Assembly (NCBI RefSeq): GCF_047553045.1
Contig: NZ_CP180208.1
Location: forward strand, 1,798,001 to 1,862,000
Length of the DNA stretch: 64,000 nucleotides
Source: Sphingomonas_L flavalba_A
GTDB taxonomy: Bacteria; Pseudomonadota; Alphaproteobacteria; Sphingomonadales; Sphingomonadaceae
Direction of reading: 5' to 3'
The notes beneath the pieces are model-generated. The model was not told the origin of the DNA, did no database searches, and was given only the letters and a program-made list of their open reading frames with translations. The position numbers and the translations under genes are program-made. Shown here in pieces: positions 18,208 to 26,899 of the stretch (position 1 is its first letter; each line of letters starts with the position of its first letter).

Positions 18208-18597
18208 TTGGCCATTCCCAAGGCCCATCTCGAATTCCACCCGATCGCGATGGACGATGACGGCTGGCAGTTGCCGGAAGGCTATCCGCCCGGAACCGGG
18301 GTCGACGAGAAGATCCTGTCCGGCAGGCTCGATTCTGCCGCTAAGCGGGGCAGCCGCACCCGCCTGCTGCGTTTCCGGCCCGGCGTGTTCACCACCCAGC
18401 CGTTTGTCCACGATTACTGGGAAGAGGTGTTTCTGGTCAGCGGCGACCTGACCGTCGGCAATGATGAGAATGGCGAAGGCGGCGAACGGTTCGTCGCGCC
18501 GACCTATGCCTGTCGCCCACCGGGTGTATTCCACGGGCCGTTCAAGTCCGAAGGCGGCTGCCTGCTGCTGGAAACCCATTATTACGACCCGGCCTGA
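18208..18597 (+). CDS. Small cupin-domain protein (TTG start)
   Basis: 129 aa single-domain cupin. The barrel is seen in VHDYWEEVFLVSGDLTVG and PPGVFHGPFKSEGGCLLLETHYYD, with His/Glu residues placed for metal binding. No ATG or GTG fits; TTG 18208-18210 has a good GAAAGGA Shine-Dalgarno and gives MAIPKAHLEFH, which matches the start of related proteins. It could be a decarboxylase, an isomerase or a sensor. It sits one base after the amidase stop. Confidence 0.8.
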   Translation: MAIPKAHLEFHPIAMDDDGWQLPEGYPPGTGVDEKILSGRLDSAAKRGSRTRLLRFRPGVFTTQPFVHDYWEEVFLVSGDLTVGNDENGEGGERFVAPTYACRPPGVFHGPFKSEGGCLLLETHYYDPA

Positions 18598-18617
18598 TCC
18601 ATCGGAAAAGTTTACAA

Positions 18618-18634
18618 AGCTTTCTTGGAAAGCT
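18618..18634. promoter_or_regulatory. Putative MarR-type operator, site 2 (perfect palindrome)
   Basis: AGCTTTC-TTG-GAAAGCT, a perfect 7+7 inverted repeat 27 bp before the marR ATG. The size and spacing are typical of MarR-family dimer sites, and autoregulation is common in that family. A 14/17 match occurs at 16172-16188 before the DUF2848 gene, so the regulator probably controls both transcription units. Confidence 0.7.
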
Positions 18635-18660
18635 AATTGGATCTGCGAGGAGATTATCGA

Positions 18661-19185
18661 ATGCCCCTTACCGTCAGCCGCCCCGAACTGCTGGTCAACG
18701 GCAGTGACGAGCTGTTCCGCCAGGTCATCCACGATGCCTTGGGTTTCAGCGCCCGGCTTCAGGAGATTCGCGGTAAGCTGGGTGAGGTCATCGGCCTGTC
18801 CGGGCCGGCCTATTCGATCCTGATCGCCATCGAATATCTCGGCAAGCGCGAGGAGATCGGCGTCAGCCGGGTCAGCGAGCATCTGCATCTGTCCGGCGCG
18901 TTCGTGACCATCGAGGTCGGCAAGCTGGCCAAGGCCGGGCTGGTCGACAAGCGCGGCCACCCGGAGGATGGGCGCCGGGTGATCCTGACCGTCACCGCCA
19001 AGGGCCATGCGCTGCTCGACACGCTGGCCGAGACCCAGCGGCCGGTCAACGACACGATCTTCGCGATGCTCGACGACAAGCAGTTCGCCGCCTTCGCCGA
19101 GATCATATCGCTGCTGGTCAACGGAACCGAGGACGCGCTGGCCCTGCTGCACCTGCTGTCCGAACAACGCCGCCGCCGGGCCTGA
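18661..19185 (+). CDS. MarR-family transcriptional regulator
   Basis: 174 aa winged-helix repressor. Recognition-helix region: VSRVSEHLHLSGAFVTIEVGKLAKAGLVDK. The wing reads RGHPEDGRRVILTVTAKG (the DxR wing signature of MarR). ATG 18661 follows GAGGAG; an in-frame TTG 24 bp upstream lacks a site. It lies between the cupin and flavin reductase genes and is preceded by a perfect palindrome. The ligand is probably an aromatic acid or the substrate of the locus. Confidence 0.93.
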   Translation: MPLTVSRPELLVNGSDELFRQVIHDALGFSARLQEIRGKLGEVIGLSGPAYSILIAIEYLGKREEIGVSRVSEHLHLSGAFVTIEVGKLAKAGLVDKRGHPEDGRRVILTVTAKGHALLDTLAETQRPVNDTIFAMLDDKQFAAFAEIISLLVNGTEDALALLHLLSEQRRRRA

Positions 19186-19199
19186 GCGGGAGCGGCGGG

Positions 19200-19688
19200 G
19201 TGACCTTCGACCAGCGGGCCTTTCGTGACGCGCTTGGCCGCTTTCCCACCGGGGTCGTCGTTGTCACCGCCCATGTCGAGGGCGGCGATCCGATCGCGCT
19301 CACCGTCAGCTCGTTCAACGCCGTTTCGCTTGAACCGCCGCTGGTGCTGTTCAGCATCAGCAAGGCGGCCGCCAGCCTGCCCGTGCTGCTCGCCGCCCCG
19401 CATTTCGGCGTCAGCGTGCTGCGTCACGACCAGAGCGAGCTTTCCAGCCGCTTCGCCGGGCGGCGCGACACAAAATGGGTCGGGCTGGAACCGACACGCG
19501 GCGTCACCGGCTGCCCATTGATCGACCCGTGCCTGGCCGCGTTCGAATGCGCGCCGCACGCGGTGCACGAGGGCGGCGACCATCTGATCATCGTCGGCCG
19601 GGTCCTGGAATTCGAAACACGGCAGGACGGCGCGCCGCTGGTCTTCTTCCGCGGCGGTTACCACGCGATCGCCGAACATGCCGCCTGA
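19200..19688 (+). CDS. Flavin reductase (NAD(P)H:flavin, HpaC-like)
   Basis: 162 aa split-barrel flavin reductase. Signature blocks are ALGRFPTGVVVVTA at the N-terminus, LTVSSFNAVSLEPPLVLFSI and HFGVSVLRHDQ in the middle, and GDHLIIVGRVLEFE near the end. It starts at GTG 19200. It should supply reduced flavin to the monooxygenase encoded 22 bp downstream, forming a two-component system like HpaC/HpaB. Confidence 0.92.
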   Translation: MTFDQRAFRDALGRFPTGVVVVTAHVEGGDPIALTVSSFNAVSLEPPLVLFSISKAAASLPVLLAAPHFGVSVLRHDQSELSSRFAGRRDTKWVGLEPTRGVTGCPLIDPCLAAFECAPHAVHEGGDHLIIVGRVLEFETRQDGAPLVFFRGGYHAIAEHAA

Positions 19689-19710
19689 CCGCCGAGGAGA
19701 GAGACAGACG

Positions 19711-21195
19711 ATGAAAACCGGCTCCGACCATCTCGCCGCGCTCCGCGATGGCCGCACCGTCTATTTCCAGGGGAAGGAAGCCGGCGACGTCACCACCCAC
19801 CCGGCCTTCCGCAACGCGGTGGCGTCGGCGGCGGCGCTCTACGATTTTCAGGCGGCCAACCCGGAATTGATGACCGTCACCAGTCCGACCAGCGGCAAAC
19901 GGGTCAACCGCGCATGGGCCTTGCCGGACAGCTACGACGCGCTGGTCGCCCGCCGACAGGCGATGGAGGCGTGGGCCGGCACGCATTACGGCTTCATGGG
20001 TCGTTCCCCCGACCATGTCGCATCATGCTTCGCCGGCATGGCGATGGCGCCGGAGGTGTTCGACGCCTATGATCCGACACGCGCCGGGGCGCTGCGCGAC
20101 TATTTCAGCTATGCGCGCGACAACGACCTGTTCCTGACCTACGTGATCATCAACCCGCAGGCGGACCGGTCGAAGGCGACCCACGCGCAGGCGGACGAAT
20201 ATCTGACCGCCGGCATCGTCGATGAGGATTCCACCGGCCTCACCCTGCGCGGTGCAAAGATGCTGGCGACCAGCAGTATCATGGCGAACGAGGTATTCGT
20301 CAGCTGCATCCAGCCGCTCGGCCCCGGCGACGAGAAATACGCCGTCTCCCTCGCCCTGCCGATGAACGCGCCGGGGCTGAAGCTGCTGTCGCGCAAATCC
20401 TACGAACTGGCGGCACCCAGCGTTTACGACAACCCGCTAGCCAGCCGCTTTGACGAGAATGACGCCGTCATCTTTTTCGACGATGTGAAGGTGCCGTGGG
20501 ACCGGGTTTTCATCGCCGGCGACACCGCGATGATGATGAAGCAGTTTCACGCCACCCCGGCGCATGTGCTGCAGAATTACCAGTGCCAGGTGCGTCTTGC
20601 GGTCAAGCTGCGCTTCCTGATGGGCGTCGCCCGGCGCATCGCCGAGATTAACGGCACCATCGCCCTGCCGCCGGTCCGTGAAACGCTGGGCCAGCTTGCT
20701 GCCGAAGCGGCCATGGTCGACGGGCTGGTCCACGGCATGGAGGCGAAGGGCACGTTCCGCAACGGCTATTACATCCCCGACGCCCACCTGCTTTATTCGG
20801 CGCAGGTGCTGACCCAACAGCTTTACACGCGGATCATCGCGTCGCTGCGCAATCTGGCGGGCGGCGGACTGATCATGCTGCCGTCCGGGGTGGAGGATTT
20901 CGCCAATCCGGAGATCGCCCGGCTGATCGGCAAGACGCAGCAGTCGCCGACCGCCTCTTCCGAGGAAAGAGTGCGCTTCTTCAAACTGGCCTGGGACGCG
21001 ATCGGCTCCGAATTCGCCAGCCGCCACACCCAGTATGAAATGTTCTATGCCGGTGCGGGCTTCGTGACCAAGGGCCATAGTTTCCGCACCTACGACTGGG
21101 CCGGTGCCGGCGCGATGGTCGACCGCATGCTGTCGAGCTACCCGGCCGTGGCACTCGCCGGCGCCTCTGACGATGCGGCGCCTGTGCCCGCCTGA
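19711..21195 (+). CDS. 4-hydroxyphenylacetate 3-hydroxylase family, FADH2-dependent monooxygenase
   Basis: 494 aa, with the HpaB N- and C-terminal domains. It opens with GSDHLAALRDGRTVYFQG, the usual family start, and contains THYGFMGRSPDHV (flavin/substrate region) and GGGLIMLPSGVEDFANPEI near the C-terminus. The ATG has GAGGAGAGAGA upstream. With the flavin reductase it forms a two-component hydroxylase for a phenol or related aromatic. The exact substrate is unknown; HpaB, TcpA-like and pyrrole-2-carboxylate types share this architecture. Confidence 0.9.
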   Translation: MKTGSDHLAALRDGRTVYFQGKEAGDVTTHPAFRNAVASAAALYDFQAANPELMTVTSPTSGKRVNRAWALPDSYDALVARRQAMEAWAGTHYGFMGRSPDHVASCFAGMAMAPEVFDAYDPTRAGALRDYFSYARDNDLFLTYVIINPQADRSKATHAQADEYLTAGIVDEDSTGLTLRGAKMLATSSIMANEVFVSCIQPLGPGDEKYAVSLALPMNAPGLKLLSRKSYELAAPSVYDNPLASRFDENDAVIFFDDVKVPWDRVFIAGDTAMMMKQFHATPAHVLQNYQCQVRLAVKLRFLMGVARRIAEINGTIALPPVRETLGQLAAEAAMVDGLVHGMEAKGTFRNGYYIPDAHLLYSAQVLTQQLYTRIIASLRNLAGGGLIMLPSGVEDFANPEIARLIGKTQQSPTASSEERVRFFKLAWDAIGSEFASRHTQYEMFYAGAGFVTKGHSFRTYDWAGAGAMVDRMLSSYPAVALAGASDDAAPVPA

Positions 21196-21478
21196 CGGCT
21201 CGCCGGCACTCACGAGGGTCGGCGGTTTCATGCCAGCCACCGCACCAGCGGTTGCGACACCGGGCGCAGCGCGGCGTATGATCGCCGTGGCGAACCGCGC
21301 CCGGATAAGGCGCCGGGCGAGCGCGCCGCAGACCCGCCCCCGCGCATACAGGCGCAATTCTAGGCACCTCGCGCCCTTATAAGATATACGATCACCCTGG
21401 CCGCGTAGCGTGTACCCTGCCGGTGGTGTTTCAGGGGTGCCGGAATGGGACTTCAGGCGAACGAAAGGGGAGACGATC

Positions 21479-23824
21479 ATGAAACGACGTGCCACCGGGC
21501 TGGCGGTTGCGATATCCTTGCTCGCATTGGCGGCAGCGGCCCCGGCGCCTGCACAGGTGGCGGCGGCCGACATCCAACGATCGGTCCACCTGCAGGATTC
21601 CTGGCTGTACCTGACCCGGGACGTCGCCGACCCCGCGCAGTGGCTGCCCGGCGGCAACAGCTTCACCTATCGCAAGACGGTGGAAGGCGGCTTCAGCTTC
21701 ATCACCTACGACGTCGCGACCGGCGCCCGTGCCCCCGCGTTCGACCATGCGGCGATCGCCGCCGCGCTCGGCAAGGCCAGCGGCGAAAAGATTGAGGCAC
21801 TGCGCCTGCCGATCACAACGTTCAGCTACGAAAACGAAGGCAGGGCGATCGAATTCGGCTTTAACGACGAACGCTGGCGCTGCACGCTGGCGGAGGCCAG
21901 TTGCGCGCCCGCGCCGATCACCCGCCAGCCGCGCGGTTTCGGTGTCGTCCGCGACCTGAAAGTGCCGGCGGAGAACCGTCCCCGCCTTTCACCGGACGGG
22001 AAGTGGGAAGCCTATGTCGAAAACTACAACATCGCGATCCGCCCGGCCGGCGGCGACGGCTGGACGCGGATCAGTTTCGACGGGTCGGAAACCAATTTCT
22101 ACGATCCGGAATCGATCGTCTGGGCGCCGGATTCGACCAAGCTCGCCGCCTATCGCGTGATCCCCGGCTACCGGCGCGAGGTCACCCGCGTCATCACCTC
22201 ACCGTCCGATCAGGTGCAGCCGAAGACGATTTACCAGCTATACCCGAAGCCGGGCGATCCGGTGGACATCGACCGCCCGGCGCTTTTTCACATCGCCGGG
22301 GGCAAGGGGCGTCAGATACCGATCGCCGAGACGCTGTTTTCCAACCCATATCGCATGTCGGCGATCAGTTGGCGCAGGGACAGCCGGACAATCAGTTTTC
22401 GCTACGACCAGCGCGGCCACCAGTTGAACCGGCTGATTGAGGTCGATGCCGGAACCGGCGCGGCACGCACCGCCGTCGAGGAACGGGCAACCACCTTCAT
22501 CAACAGCAGTTCGCCCAACCGCCAGTTCCGCCACGAGGTCGGCGGCATGGGCAACGAGGTCATCTGGATGTCCGAACGCGACGGCTGGAACCACCTCTAT
22601 CTGTTCGACGGCCGCACCGGCAAGGTGAAGAACCAGATCACCAAAGGCGACTGGGTGGTGCGCGAAGTCATCAAGGTCGACGACGCCAAACGCCAGATCT
22701 GGTTCGCGGCCGGTGGCATGCGCCCCGGCGAGGACCCGTATCTGCAGCATTATTACCGGATCGACTTCGACGGACGGAACCTGACGCCGATCACCACGGT
22801 CGACGCCTATCACGACGTCGCCTTCTCTCCCGACATGGCGTATTTCGTCGACACGTATTCGAGGATCGACCTGCCGACGGTATCCGAACTGCGCCGGTCC
22901 AGCGACGGCGCGCTGGTAGCGACGGTCGAGACGGCGGATGTCAGCCGGCTTATCGCCGCCGGTTTCCGCCCGCCCGAACCGTTTGTCGCCAAGGGGCGCG
23001 ACGGCAAAACCGACATCTACGGCGTAATCGTGCGGCCACGCGATTTCGATCCGAACAAGACATATCCGGTCATCGAGAACATCTACGCCGGGCCGCATTC
23101 CAGCTTCGTGCCGAAGAAATGGTGGCCGTTCGGCTACCAGTCGAGCGGGGACAAGACGATCGGCATGCAGTCGCTTGCCGACCTCGGCTTCATCGTCGTC
23201 CAGATCGACGGCATGGGCACGCTCAACCGGTCCAAGGCGTTCCACGACGTCGCGTGGAAGAATATCGCCGACACCGGCTTCGCCGACCGCATCCTGTGGC
23301 ACAAGGCCGCCGCCGCGAAATACGCCTGGTACGACACCAGCCGCGTCGGCATCTACGGCGGCTCGGCCGGCGGGCAGAACACGCTGCTCGCGCTGCTGTT
23401 TCACCCGGAATTTTACAAGGTCGGCATCGCCTATAACGGCTGCCACGATAACCGGATGGACAAGATAAGCTGGAACGAAGCGTGGATGGGCTGGCCGGTC
23501 GACGAAAGCTATGCCGCGTCGTCCGGCGTCGACAATGCCTGGCGGTTGCAGGGCAAACTGATGCTGATCGTCGGCGAACTCGACATGAACGTCGATCCGG
23601 CGTCGACCTATCAGGTCGCCGACGCGCTGATCAGGGCGGGGAAGGATTTCGACATGCTGACCGTGCCCGGCGGCGGCCACGGGGTTCTCCGTTCCGTCGG
23701 CCCGGTCGATTACGGCCTGCGCCGCCATTACGATTATTTCCTGAAACACCTTGCCGGCGTCGACACGCCGAACTGGAACACGATGCCGCAATCCGTGCCC
23801 GGCGGCACTGTTCCCGTCCGATAG
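21479..23824 (+). CDS. Secreted S9-family prolyl oligopeptidase (dipeptidyl peptidase IV-like)
   Basis: 781 aa. A signal peptide of about 26 residues ends APAPAQ. The beta-propeller (DPPIV_N type) spans about residues 100-480, and the alpha/beta hydrolase domain is C-terminal. Catalytic residues: S629 in YGGSAGGQN, D702 in GELDMNVDP, H734 in GGGHGV. It is expected in the periplasm, releasing N-terminal dipeptides or processing proline-containing peptides. It is transcribed alone, with a 280-bp gap upstream and a hairpin terminator after it. Confidence 0.94.
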   Translation: MKRRATGLAVAISLLALAAAAPAPAQVAAADIQRSVHLQDSWLYLTRDVADPAQWLPGGNSFTYRKTVEGGFSFITYDVATGARAPAFDHAAIAAALGKASGEKIEALRLPITTFSYENEGRAIEFGFNDERWRCTLAEASCAPAPITRQPRGFGVVRDLKVPAENRPRLSPDGKWEAYVENYNIAIRPAGGDGWTRISFDGSETNFYDPESIVWAPDSTKLAAYRVIPGYRREVTRVITSPSDQVQPKTIYQLYPKPGDPVDIDRPALFHIAGGKGRQIPIAETLFSNPYRMSAISWRRDSRTISFRYDQRGHQLNRLIEVDAGTGAARTAVEERATTFINSSSPNRQFRHEVGGMGNEVIWMSERDGWNHLYLFDGRTGKVKNQITKGDWVVREVIKVDDAKRQIWFAAGGMRPGEDPYLQHYYRIDFDGRNLTPITTVDAYHDVAFSPDMAYFVDTYSRIDLPTVSELRRSSDGALVATVETADVSRLIAAGFRPPEPFVAKGRDGKTDIYGVIVRPRDFDPNKTYPVIENIYAGPHSSFVPKKWWPFGYQSSGDKTIGMQSLADLGFIVVQIDGMGTLNRSKAFHDVAWKNIADTGFADRILWHKAAAAKYAWYDTSRVGIYGGSAGGQNTLLALLFHPEFYKVGIAYNGCHDNRMDKISWNEAWMGWPVDESYAASSGVDNAWRLQGKLMLIVGELDMNVDPASTYQVADALIRAGKDFDMLTVPGGGHGVLRSVGPVDYGLRRHYDYFLKHLAGVDTPNWNTMPQSVPGGTVPVR

Positions 23825-23825
23825 C

Positions 23826-23872
23826 GCCGCCGCACATCGTGGCCTTTTGCATGTAGGCCGGGGTGCGGCGGC
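23826..23872. terminator. Convergent bidirectional hairpin between S9 peptidase and plsC
   Basis: Perfect 10-bp arms GCCGCCGCAC (23826-23835) and GTGCGGCGGC (23863-23872), with an inner GGCC/GGCC pair at 23841-23844 and 23856-23859. It lies exactly between two convergent stop codons. There is no long T-run, so it may block polymerase or RNases rather than act as a classic terminator. Confidence 0.6.
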
Positions 23873-24571
23873 TCAGGCTGCGGGCGGGTTCAGGGCGTTG
23901 ATTGCTTCGTGGACCATGGCTTCCGCCTGCTTGCGTTCCAGCCCCGGCGGGATCGTTTCGCCGACGCGAAAGGTGATGATGCCCGGCCGTTTCAGGAAGC
24001 GGCGGCGCGGGCACAGCAGGCCGCTGTCACAGGCGACGGGCACAACCGGCAGCCCCAGCGTCTTGTACAGTCCGGCAAAACCGGCGCGCAGCGGCGGCCG
24101 GTCGCCGTGGGGGACCCGCGTCCCTTCCGGAAAGATCAGGATCGGGCGGCCGCGCGCCACTGCCGCTTTCGCGGCCTTCAGCATCTGGCGCATCGCCGTG
24201 GCCCCGGCGGCCCGGTCGACGACGATGACGCCGTGCATCCGGGCAACACGCCCCCAGAACGGAATATCCGCCAGTTCGCGTTTCAGCACCACTGCCGGTT
24301 GGTTGAGCAGCAGCAGCATCTCCAGCGTTTCGAACATCGATTCATGTTTGACCGCAACCAGCGCGGGGCCGGTCGGCAACGTCCCTTCGACGCGGGTGGT
24401 AATGCCGAGCAGCGCCCGCGCACACCAGCGGTGGAACAACGCCCAACGGCGCGCATGGGCAATCAGCACCGGCTGCCCGGCCAGCGCCATCGGCAGCGCC
24501 AGCAGCACCGCGACCGCCGATCCGGCATAGAACACCAGCGTGAATACCAGGCTGCGCAGCACCACCATCAC
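23873..24571 (-). CDS. 1-acyl-sn-glycerol-3-phosphate acyltransferase (PlsC family)
   Basis: 232 aa with an N-terminal membrane helix. The acyltransferase block I appears as KHESMFE (HX4E variant of HX4D), block II as PFWGR, block III as FPEGTRV, and block IV as PVVPVACDSG. It makes phosphatidic acid from lysophosphatidate at the inner membrane. It overlaps the YdcF-like gene upstream by 4 bp and is the last gene of an ftsE-ftsX-ydcF-plsC operon. Confidence 0.9.
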   Translation of the reverse strand: MMVVLRSLVFTLVFYAGSAVAVLLALPMALAGQPVLIAHARRWALFHRWCARALLGITTRVEGTLPTGPALVAVKHESMFETLEMLLLLNQPAVVLKRELADIPFWGRVARMHGVIVVDRAAGATAMRQMLKAAKAAVARGRPILIFPEGTRVPHGDRPPLRAGFAGLYKTLGLPVVPVACDSGLLCPRRRFLKRPGIITFRVGETIPPGLERKQAEAMVHEAINALNPPAA

Positions 24572-25098
24572 AGGCCGACCAGCACCGCGCCACGCCGCAG
24601 GATATACTTGTTGTATTCGGTCAGCAGCATCGTGAACCCCGGCTCGCTCGGCACCGCGTCGCGCAGCACGACGACATTGCCCGGCAGGGCGCGCTCTATC
24701 TCGAAACTGGCGCGCCGCATATGCCAGTCGGTGGTGACCAGCCGCAGGCTGCGATAACCGCGCGCCTTCAGCCAGTCGGCCACCTCCTCACCGTTGGAAC
24801 GGGTGTCGACCGCCTCGCGGCCGAGGTCGATGCAGCAATCGAACAGGCGCATCGACGCCCGATATTGCAGCGCCAGTTCATGCGGGCGGACGCTGCGCGC
24901 GACGCCGGAAATCAGCATCCGCCGCGCCCGTTCAGCCGCGATCAGCGTCAATCCACGCTCGATCCGCGCCGCACCGCCGGTCAGCACGACGATGGCGTCG
25001 GTCTTCCGGTCATCGGCAGGGCGCGGCAGCATGACGGCGAACAGCGCGAAGCCGAGCAGATAGGCGAGCAGCGCCGCGGCGAGCAGGCGACGGATCAC
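24568..25098 (-). CDS. YdcF/SanA-type DUF218 membrane-anchored protein
   Basis: 176 aa. One N-terminal membrane helix is followed by the DUF218 domain: DAIVVLTGGAARIERGL, the SNGEEVADWLKARGY motif and VTTDWHMRRASFEIERAL. Family members act in envelope (peptidoglycan precursor or undecaprenyl-phosphate) metabolism, but the reaction is not firmly known. Its neighbours FtsX and PlsC support an envelope role. Confidence 0.87.
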   Translation of the reverse strand: MIRRLLAAALLAYLLGFALFAVMLPRPADDRKTDAIVVLTGGAARIERGLTLIAAERARRMLISGVARSVRPHELALQYRASMRLFDCCIDLGREAVDTRSNGEEVADWLKARGYRSLRLVTTDWHMRRASFEIERALPGNVVVLRDAVPSEPGFTMLLTEYNKYILRRGAVLVGL

Positions 25099-25988
25099 AG
25101 GATGCGCCTCAACGCGCGTACCACCGTCAGCCGCGCGGCCAGCGTGGCAAGCAATGTCGCCGCCGCCGGCACCGCCAGCAACATCAGCCAGCCGGCGGCC
25201 GACAGGCTGACCGCGCCAACAAGTTCAGAACCGACCGCCTGAATGCGCCCGCCCACCAGCAGGATCACCGTCGCGCCGACACCCAGGCCGATCGCTCCGC
25301 CGAACAGCGCGTCGAGCGCGATCCGGCGCTGGAACAGCCGGGCGATCTGGATGTCGGTCGCACCAAGCAGGTGCAGTACGTCGATCGTCGCGCGGTGGGT
25401 GTTGAGCGCGGCACGGGCGGCTAGTACCACCGCCGCCGCCGTCGCTACCCCCATCAGCACGACCACAGCCGCCGCCAGCCATTGCAGCGAGCCGACCAGC
25501 CGGGCGAGCGGCGCCAGCCAGCGGGCATGGGCGTCGACCCGAACGTCAGCACCGCCGGCGCCTACCGCCTTTGTCAGTTCCGCCAGGCTGCGGTCGTCGG
25601 TCCGCGCAACGTCGACATCGATCAGCGCGGGTACAGGCAAGTTGGCCGCCAGGTCGCCGACGCCAAGCCAGGGACTCAGCAATGCCGCGATTTCCGCATC
25701 GTCGACGCGGTGGACGGCACGGACGTTGGACAGCCCGCCCAGCACCGCCACGACGCGGTCGGCGCTGGCGGCCCGCGCCACCGGGTCCGCCGCGATGACC
25801 TGCACCGTCACCCGCCCGGCCAGATCGGCGCGCAGCGCCCCGGCCGCGTTGGCCATGCCCAGCCCGCCGGCGACCGCCAGCACGGTCAGGAACACCATGA
25901 TCGCGATCACCCACGGCATCGGCCCGGCGAGCCAGCCTTCGGGCAGCAACCGCCGGTCCGCCCCGGCGCCCATCCAGCCAAGGCTCAT
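25095..25988 (-). CDS. ftsX: Cell division protein FtsX (permease-like)
   Basis: 297 aa with four predicted membrane helices: one N-terminal, then a periplasmic domain (about residues 50-165), then three C-terminal helices. With FtsE it forms an ABC-type complex that controls peptidoglycan hydrolases at the division site. HLLGATDIQIARLFQRRIALDALFG-type sequence in the FtsX core is readable near residue 205. The start overlaps the ftsE stop by 4 bp. Confidence 0.92.
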   Translation of the reverse strand: MSLGWMGAGADRRLLPEGWLAGPMPWVIAIMVFLTVLAVAGGLGMANAAGALRADLAGRVTVQVIAADPVARAASADRVVAVLGGLSNVRAVHRVDDAEIAALLSPWLGVGDLAANLPVPALIDVDVARTDDRSLAELTKAVGAGGADVRVDAHARWLAPLARLVGSLQWLAAAVVVLMGVATAAAVVLAARAALNTHRATIDVLHLLGATDIQIARLFQRRIALDALFGGAIGLGVGATVILLVGGRIQAVGSELVGAVSLSAAGWLMLLAVPAAATLLATLAARLTVVRALRRIL

Positions 25989-26689
25989 GCCAGGTCCTCC
26001 GGCGGATTGCGCAGCGCGCCCGTCGGGTCGGCAATCCGCCCGCGATCAAGGCGCATGATCCGCGCCCGCGTTACCCGGCCGAGCAGGTGCATGTCGTGGG
26101 TGGCAACGACAATCGTCGTGCCCAGCTTGTTCAGCGCATCGAACAGGTGGAGCAGCCGGTTCGCCATTTCCGGGTCGACGTTGCCGGTCGGTTCGTCGGC
26201 CACCAGCATTTCCGGTCGACCGATGACGGCGCGGGCAATCGCGACGCGCTGCTGTTCCCCACCCGACAACGTAGCCGGACGCGCGCTCGCCCGCTCGCCC
26301 AGGCCGACCCAGGCCAGCATCTCGCGCACCGGCGTGTCGAGGTCGCGCTCCTCGACCCCGGCGACGCGCAGCGGCAGCGCGACATTGTCGTAGGCGGACA
26401 GGTGGGGAACCAGCCGGAAATCCTGAAACACCACGCCGATCCGGCGGCGCAAGCCGGGCAGTCGCTCGCGCGGCATGGTCACCGCGTCCTCTCCGAACAG
26501 CCGGATCAGCCCGCGGCTTGGCCGCTGGGCCAGATAGAGCAGGCGCAACAGCGATGTCTTGCCCGCGCCGGACGGGCCGGTGAGGAAATAAAACGCGCCG
26601 GGGGCGAGCGTGAAGCTGATGTCAGACAGGGTTTCCGCGCCCGTACCGTAGCGCAGACCGACATTTTCGAATTGCACGATGTTGGCCAT
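25985..26689 (-). CDS. ftsE: Cell division ATP-binding protein FtsE
   Basis: 234 aa ABC ATPase. Walker A GPSGAGKTSLLRL, Q-loop region VFQDFRLVPHLS, signature LSGGEQQRVAIARA and Walker B MLVADEPTGNVDPE are all present, with the switch histidine in VVATHDMHLL. The ATG 26687-26689 (MANIVQFENVGLRYG) matches the family start. An in-frame upstream extension has no homology and was not used. Confidence 0.95.
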   Translation of the reverse strand: MANIVQFENVGLRYGTGAETLSDISFTLAPGAFYFLTGPSGAGKTSLLRLLYLAQRPSRGLIRLFGEDAVTMPRERLPGLRRRIGVVFQDFRLVPHLSAYDNVALPLRVAGVEERDLDTPVREMLAWVGLGERASARPATLSGGEQQRVAIARAVIGRPEMLVADEPTGNVDPEMANRLLHLFDALNKLGTTIVVATHDMHLLGRVTRARIMRLDRGRIADPTGALRNPPEDLA

Positions 26690-26899
26690 CGCGCCCTCAG
26701 TCCCGCTCTTGCAAGGTTTGACCCCGGCCCATGCGAGGGCAGCCATGCCATGACCGGCGCACCCAGGTAAAGCGCCGCCGTGCGGCATCCACCGATCGAA
26801 GCATTGCCGTCGGATGCCGACGGTGCTTGCAAGCTGTACCGCTTCGATGCTTAGAACCTCATAACGCCACCGCCATGACAAGAGAGCCGATCTGCCGCC

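Noticed and set aside
22238..23791. A 517-codon minus-strand frame inside the S9 peptidase gene
   Set aside because: The plus-strand gene has a signal peptide and a full catalytic triad; the antisense frame has neither.
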